A DNA stretch of 22,030 nucleotides, taken from the IMG/VR virus record IMGVR_UViG_3300042691_014598, positions 1 to 22,030 of that record; one strand, given 5' to 3'. Origin of the DNA: a virus. This document shows, in pieces, positions 19,793-22,030 of this stretch. A model generated the notes under the pieces. That model did not search any database. It was not told the DNA's origin and saw only the letters and a list, made by a program, of their open reading frames with translations. Numbering within the stretch: the stretch's first letter is position 1; each line of letters starts with the position of its first letter. The position numbers and the translations under genes are program-made.

Positions 19793-19838
19793 ATCATAGC
19801 ATAACCGTATCAGATGTGTCAATTAAGATACGGTTAAG
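19793..19838 (-). promoter_or_regulatory. Distal porin promoter with Pho-box-like repeat
   Basis: Minus-strand TTGACA (19817-19822), 18-base spacer, TATGAT (19793-19798); start near 19786, giving a leader of about 150 nt. The repeat CTTAACCG-N3-CTTAATTG (19820-19838) overlaps the -35. Each octamer matches Py-TTAA-Py-Py, but the last base is G instead of T/A. Confidence 0.6.
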
Positions 19839-19848
19839 ACTTTTTAAG

Positions 19849-19920
19849 AGCGGAGTATCGGAATCGAACCGACGACATCTAACTTGGAAGGATAGCGTTC
19901 TACCGCTGAACTAACTCCGC
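19849..19920 (-). tRNA. tRNA-Gly (TCC)
   Basis: Minus strand: acceptor GCGGAGT/ACTCCGC, D-arm GTTC-AGCGGTA-GAAC, anticodon loop CTTCCAA (anticodon TCC), T-loop TTCGATT, discriminator T. One T-T mismatch in the anticodon stem (CTATC/GTTAG). CCA not encoded. Confidence 0.9.
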
Positions 19921-19994
19921 AATGGTGGGGATTTACCCAGCCTCAGGTTTCCCTTCACAGGCACGGAACCCCACGCACTTCACTTCACACGGAC
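19921..19994 (-). ncRNA. Candidate structured RNA between promoter and tRNA-Gly
   Basis: From the predicted start (about 19994) to the tRNA-Gly 5' end there are about 74 nt. On the minus strand GTGGGG (19969-19974) pairs with CCCCAC (19925-19930). Inside lies GCCT-GTGA-AGG-GAAA-CCT-G-AGGC, a stem-loop with a GAAA tetraloop. It is not a tRNA: no T-arm or anticodon arm fits. RNase P cleavage at the tRNA would release it. Confidence 0.45.
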
Positions 19995-20000
19995 TTGTAA

Positions 20001-20029
20001 AGTATATGACATAATGAGTATTATGTCAA
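20001..20029 (-). promoter_or_regulatory. Sigma-70 promoter overlapping a 9-bp palindrome
   Basis: Minus strand TTGACA (20024-20029), 17-base spacer, TATACT (20001-20006). The -35 and spacer contain the perfect inverted repeat TGACATAAT-ACTC-ATTATGTCA (20007-20028). Drives the structured RNA and tRNA-Gly. Confidence 0.7.
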
Positions 20030-20030
20030 G

Positions 20031-20103
20031 AGCCCCCGACAAGATTCGAACTTGCGACAAATGGTTTACAAAACCATTGCTCTACCAACTGAGCTACAAG
20101 GGC
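20031..20103 (-). tRNA. tRNA-Thr (TGT)
   Basis: Minus strand: acceptor GCCCTTG/CGGGGGC (two G-T pairs), D-arm GCTCAGTTGGTAGAGC, anticodon stem ATGGT/ACCAT with loop TTTGTAA (anticodon TGT), T-loop TTCGAAT. CCA not encoded. Confidence 0.94.
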
Positions 20104-20105
20104 AA

Positions 20106-20177
20106 CTGGGGTGACTGGATTCGAACCAGTAACCTGCGAGTTAACAGCTCGACGCACTGCCGTTGTGCTACACCCCA
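20106..20177 (-). tRNA. tRNA-Asn (GTT)
   Basis: Minus strand: acceptor TGGGGTG/CACCCCA (7 pairs), D-arm GCAC-AACGGCA-GTGC, anticodon loop CTGTTAA (anticodon GTT), T-arm CTGG-TTCGAAT-CCAG, discriminator G. Two bases separate it from tRNA-Thr. Confidence 0.94.
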
Positions 20178-20190
20178 TTGCTTATTCAGT

Positions 20191-20214
20191 TAAAATTGGA
20201 GAATAAATCTCCAA
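20191..20214 (-). terminator. Weak terminator or processing hairpin between tRNA-Arg and tRNA-Asn
   Basis: Minus strand TTGGAGA/TCTCCAA (7 bp, 20208-20214 with 20196-20202), 5-nt loop, then TTTT. It lies in the 38-nt spacer and could reduce read-through to tRNA-Asn and tRNA-Thr or guide RNA processing. Confidence 0.5.
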
Positions 20215-20215
20215 G

Positions 20216-20289
20216 CGTCTTGGGAGGGACTCGAACCCCCGACCAACTCATTAGAAGTGAGTGGCTCTATCCATCTGAGCTACCAAGAC
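20216..20289 (-). tRNA. tRNA-Arg (TCT)
   Basis: Minus strand: acceptor GTCTTGG/CCAAGAC (7 pairs), D-arm GCTCAGATGGATAGAGC, anticodon stem CTCAC/GAGTT-type with loop TTCTAAT (anticodon TCT), T-arm GGGGG-TTCGAGT-CCCTC, discriminator G. First tRNA after the cluster promoter. Confidence 0.94.
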
Positions 20290-20358
20290 ATAAAGTAGGT
20301 TCCTATCGCCGCCACTCCTGAACCTACCGAAGGGGAGTGTCGCAGTTGATCTCTCAAC
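20290..20358 (-). ncRNA. Candidate small RNA: GNRA hairpin plus H-type pseudoknot
   Basis: The 69 nt from the predicted start (20358) to tRNA-Arg can form, on the minus strand, GTTGA-GAGA-TCAAC (a GNRA tetraloop hairpin, 20344-20357) and two interlocked stems: CACTCC (20334-20339) with GGAGTG (20313-20318), and GTAGGTT (20321-20327) with AACCTAC (20295-20301). The pairing order is that of an H-type pseudoknot. T4 also carries small non-tRNA RNAs (C and D) in its tRNA cluster. Confidence 0.55.
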
Positions 20359-20364
20359 CCTCTT

Positions 20365-20393
20365 ATTATACTACTGCTTGGGACAGTCGTCAA
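20365..20393 (-). promoter_or_regulatory. Sigma-70 promoter of the tRNA cluster
   Basis: Minus strand TTGACG (20388-20393), 17-base spacer, TATAAT (20365-20370). Overlaps the last codons and stop of the gene 20371-20775. Predicted start near 20358. Confidence 0.82.
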
Positions 20394-20775
20394 CCCATAC
20401 AGCACAGATTCTCATTTCTCCACCAAGCAGTTTTTGTGCCTCACTGCCGTCTGGTGCTTTCTCAGAATATCTTGGTTTATAACGCTTATTCGATTCTTCA
20501 ATGATACGGTCATACTCTGGTGTTACTTCATCAATCGCACGATCAACATCACGTTTGACTCTGCGTTCTACTTTGTTAGGATCTTGAATAAAAATCTCAT
20601 TGAGAATAGTTTGTGGGAAATACTTTCTTTGAATCTCATCCAATAAGTCCCAAAGTCCATCTTCTGATGCTCCAGTACATTGTGAGAGTGCTGCGATAAG
20701 TGTTGATAATACAATACTGACTATTATAAGTTGCTTTTTATCTGGTTTCTTTTTACCAAAGTTAAAGTTAATCAT
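20371..20775 (-). CDS. Membrane-anchored hypothetical protein, 134 aa
   Basis: Basic N-terminus (MINFNFGKKKPDKKQ), one hydrophobic segment at about 16-31 (LIIVSIVLSTLIAALS, just before a Cys), then a long charged region (DEIQRKYFPQTILNEIF, RRVKRDVDRAIDE) and a C-terminal SEKAPDGSEAQKLLGGEMRI with two Cys at the end. The layout is that of an N-terminal anchor with a periplasmic domain; a lipoprotein reading is weak because the lipobox is poor. It seems familiar from other cyanomyoviruses, but I know no function. The stop overlaps the tRNA promoter. Confidence 0.74.
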   Translation of the reverse strand: MINFNFGKKKPDKKQLIIVSIVLSTLIAALSQCTGASEDGLWDLLDEIQRKYFPQTILNEIFIQDPNKVERRVKRDVDRAIDEVTPEYDRIIEESNKRYKPRYSEKAPDGSEAQKLLGGEMRICAVWVDDCPKQ

Positions 20776-20800
20776 AAGAGCGCAGCACTCTTACTATGTA

Positions 20801-20977
20801 TCACTCTTCAGTAGATTCTTCAGTAGTTTCTGATTCTGGAAGAGTTACTCCAATCTGCTGAAGATATTCAATTGCTCCTTGAACTTTCCAAAAAAGTTCT
20901 CTGTTTTGTGCAATTGCTTTATCTAAATCTGCTCTTTGCTGCAAAAGATTTGCAAGATGTTGCTGTTGTTCAGTCAT
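20801..20977 (-). CDS. Small coiled-coil protein, 58 aa
   Basis: MTEQQQHLANLLQQRADLDK followed by AIAQNRELFWKVQGAIEYLQ, a continuous amphipathic helix, and an acidic Thr/Glu tail (ESETTEESTEE). ATG at 20977, TGA at 20801. A CTAAATA late element lies 20 nt upstream, so it is probably a late protein. The 25-nt gap to the next gene contains a small AAGAG/CTCTT hairpin just before its ATG. Function unknown; a virion or scaffold role would fit late expression, but that is inference. Confidence 0.68.
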   Translation of the reverse strand: MTEQQQHLANLLQQRADLDKAIAQNRELFWKVQGAIEYLQQIGVTLPESETTEESTEE

Positions 20978-20997
20978 AAATTTCAGTAAATCCGGTT

Positions 20998-21004
20998 TAT
21001 TTAG
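20998..21004 (-). promoter_or_regulatory. Late-promoter element (CTAAATA)
   Basis: Minus-strand CTCTAAATAAA, 20 nt before the ATG at 20977. Same core and flanks as at 19745-19751. Confidence 0.55.
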
Positions 21005-21005
21005 A

Positions 21006-21033
21006 GGGGGGAGATATGAATGAATCTCCCCCC
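21006..21033 (-). terminator. Strong GC-rich hairpin after the lysozyme gene
   Basis: Perfect 10-bp stem GGGGGGAGAT/ATCTCCCCCC (21006-21015 with 21024-21033), 8-nt loop, 14 bases after the lysozyme stop. There is no T-run on either side; the late element CTCTAAATAAA follows directly. It could act as a terminator or 3'-end stabiliser. Confidence 0.55.
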
Positions 21034-21047
21034 ATTATTCTATTGTA

Positions 21048-21695
21048 TCAAACTTCTACCTGAATCAGTCGGTTGGCATAATCATGAGCATACGAAGTGC
21101 GAGCACCATGATGCCCCCAACCAATCCAACTATACGCATAGTCCATGTAACGATTGATAGATTTACCAGGAGTTTTCATCCTACTCTCAATCTCTTTCCA
21201 CTGGACTTCATTTGTTAGATAACGAAGTTGCGTGTGAAGATTTGATGGCGAACCACCAAACTTCTTAGCAAAATCACCCAATCCATAATAACGGTTGGCA
21301 GATGTCCATTGAATCAGTCCGTAACCACGACCGCAGTTACCCCAACTGGTTCTGCTACCACCTTCACAAATGTTAGGAACAAAAGTTGATTCCTGACGAA
21401 TATTGCCCATGATGGTAGCAAGGGCGTTTCTGTCTTTAATACCACGATCCTGGAAGTATGCCAGGGTAGCATTCTCATTTTCATTACACCCTTTACAAAT
21501 TAACCTTGTCTCTTTAGGTTTTTCGGGAGCAACCTCGCGGATTGCTGTCTTCTCAACTTCAACTGGAGGAGGAGGTCCATCCATTTTGTAGTTTACGAAT
21601 GGCAGTGTTGCCGTACTGGTTGTAACCGTTGCCACAAGAGGCAGGGCTACTGTAAAGAAATTTTGCACTAGTTTTAATTGAACTCTACATCCCAA
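21048..21695 (-). CDS. Membrane-anchored phage tail-type lysozyme
   Basis: 215-aa protein. A hydrophobic anchor at about 11-34 (FFTVALPLVATVTT) is followed by a Pro/Glu/Lys linker (DGPPPPVEVEKTAIREV), a CKGC pair (67-70) and a lysozyme-like domain from about 73: NALATIMGNIRQESTF, with Glu102 as the likely catalytic acid, then GRGYGLIQWTSANRY. This matches the phage tail lysozyme fold, which cuts peptidoglycan. The frame starts at TTG 21695; GTG at 21668 (residue 10) is an alternative, but the longer form keeps Arg and Lys before the anchor. Neither has a Shine-Dalgarno. A promoter and structured leader lie upstream. Confidence 0.8.
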   Translation of the reverse strand: MGCRVQLKLVQNFFTVALPLVATVTTSTATLPFVNYKMDGPPPPVEVEKTAIREVAPEKPKETRLICKGCNENENATLAYFQDRGIKDRNALATIMGNIRQESTFVPNICEGGSRTSWGNCGRGYGLIQWTSANRYYGLGDFAKKFGGSPSNLHTQLRYLTNEVQWKEIESRMKTPGKSINRYMDYAYSWIGWGHHGARTSYAHDYANRLIQVEV

Positions 21696-21711
21696 TAGAG
21701 AAAGCGCACTT

Positions 21712-21789
21712 CCCTCTTCTCAGAGGGCGATCTCCTGGGCTCTAAAATCACATCAAAATCTCATGATGTAATCCCCTGTGAGAGGGATT
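21712..21789 (-). other. Structured leader of the lysozyme gene (three hairpins)
   Basis: Three perfect 6-bp stems lie within 78 bases. AATCCC/GGGATT is at 21770-21789 and ACATCA/TGATGT at 21750-21769. CCCTCT-GAGA-AGAGGG, a GNRA tetraloop hairpin, is at 21712-21727. On the minus strand they follow the promoter at 21794-21822. The stretch 21696-21879 holds no other recognised gene. Confidence 0.55.
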
Positions 21790-21793
21790 TTTC

Positions 21794-21822
21794 ATAATAA
21801 GTTAATATTTAGGATCTGTCAA
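21794..21822 (-). promoter_or_regulatory. Sigma-70 promoter of the lysozyme gene
   Basis: Minus strand TTGACA (21817-21822), 17-base spacer, TATTAT (21794-21799). Start near 21787, leader about 92 nt. CACCTTGACAG is shared with the hli promoter. Confidence 0.82.
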
Positions 21823-21848
21823 GGTGCCAGTTTAAGAAGTGTCCACTC

Positions 21849-21855
21849 CTAAATA
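21849..21855 (+). promoter_or_regulatory. Late-promoter element of the secreted protein gene
   Basis: Plus-strand CTCCTAAATAAG contains CTAAATA, 24 nt before the ATG at 21880. The only late-type element facing right at this end. Confidence 0.55.
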
Positions 21856-21879
21856 AGCTAGGTTTTCATCTTTAGAACA

Positions 21880-22030
21880 ATGAAAAAGCTTCTTCTAGCC
21901 TTTTCGTTATTCTTCACTACTCCTGCTTTTGCTGCTGAGATTACATCAAAAATCGTTGATTCCGTACAATTAAGCGTTCAGGGTGCTGCGGTACAATCAA
22001 ATAGAGTCGGTGCTCAATACACCGTCTCAG
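21880..22030 (+). CDS. Secreted or virion protein with signal peptide, 3' end cut by the window
   Basis: The first 50 residues are visible. MKKLLLAFSLFFTTPAFAA is a textbook signal peptide with cleavage after AFA. The mature part begins EITSKIVDSVQLSVQGAAVQ and looks beta-rich, with alternating hydrophobic residues. Late element 24 nt upstream; no Shine-Dalgarno. Cyanomyoviruses often carry such a secreted beta-rich protein of unknown function, but the family cannot be set from this fragment. It begins the rightward gene set beyond the window and is divergent from the lysozyme gene. Confidence 0.72.
   Translation, partial: MKKLLLAFSLFFTTPAFAAEITSKIVDSVQLSVQGAAVQSNRVGAQYTVS

Noticed and set aside
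19921-19980. A fifth tRNA in the cluster
   Set aside because: No T-arm (TTCGAAT-type loop), no anticodon arm and no 7-bp acceptor fit on either strand; a different structured RNA is more likely.
21770-21789. Plus-strand terminator (AATCCC/GGGATT followed by TTTT)
   Set aside because: No plus-strand gene lies upstream for it to end; it fits better as a hairpin in the lysozyme leader.
1-22030. CRISPR array, insertion sequence or integrase attachment site
   Set aside because: No regularly spaced direct repeats, transposase or integrase genes were seen. The only mobile-type gene is the HNH endonuclease.

Overview
The window looks like part of the genome of a T4-like cyanomyovirus of marine picocyanobacteria. 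I infer this from the gene set: a high-light-inducible (Hli) protein, a PstS phosphate-binding protein, a cyanobacterial SLH-type porin, a Dps ferritin, a tail-type lysozyme, seven tRNAs, and two promoter classes. The promoters are consensus sigma-70-like (TTGACA-N17-TATAAT) and T4-type late elements (TATAAATA or CTAAATA). Synechococcus is the more likely host, but the window alone does not settle it. Nearly all genes lie on the minus strand.

Layout. (1) 1-231: 5' part of an hli gene with a perfect sigma-70 promoter. (2) 228-11399: a glycan island of overlapping minus-strand genes with one plus-strand glycosyltransferase inside it. It holds Gmd and Fcl (GDP-mannose to GDP-L-fucose), a ColD-like PLP enzyme, two GT11 and one GT10 fucosyltransferase, a NodZ-like protein, and GT25, GT7-like, GT2 and other glycosyltransferases. 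The genes make a fucose-type donor and the enzymes likely to use it. The ColD-like enzyme points to a 3,6-dideoxy-sugar branch. (3) 11415-13680: small, mostly unrecognised proteins, several under 60 aa and overlapping by 1-17 nt, plus tRNA-Pro. (4) 13706-15223: a C1q-tipped fibre-like protein, tRNA-Ser, an HNH endonuclease, and an orphan 5' half of another tRNA-Ser that still has its own promoter. (5) 15224-17049: a plus-strand unknown, a zinc-ribbon protein, Dps, tRNA-Val and two small proteins. (6) 17065-19838: pstS and an SLH porin, with Pho-box-like repeats, a CRP-family site and a late promoter. (7) 19849-20393: tRNA-Gly, -Thr, -Asn and -Arg, with two promoter-plus-structured-RNA units; one can fold as an H-type pseudoknot. 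(8) 20371-22030: two small unknown proteins, a membrane-anchored lysozyme with a structured leader, and the start of a secreted plus-strand protein.

How it fits together. The early-type genes serve host take-over (Hli, phosphate uptake, porin, Dps, tRNAs). Late elements precede the fibre-like, HNH, Dps and small-protein genes. The glycan island probably alters the host envelope or decorates the virion. The strongest candidates for something new are the structured RNAs at the tRNA cluster, the terminators with a promoter -35 in their loop, the combined promoter region of the porin, and the fucose/dideoxy-sugar island. All family assignments come from reading motifs by eye; no database search was run.
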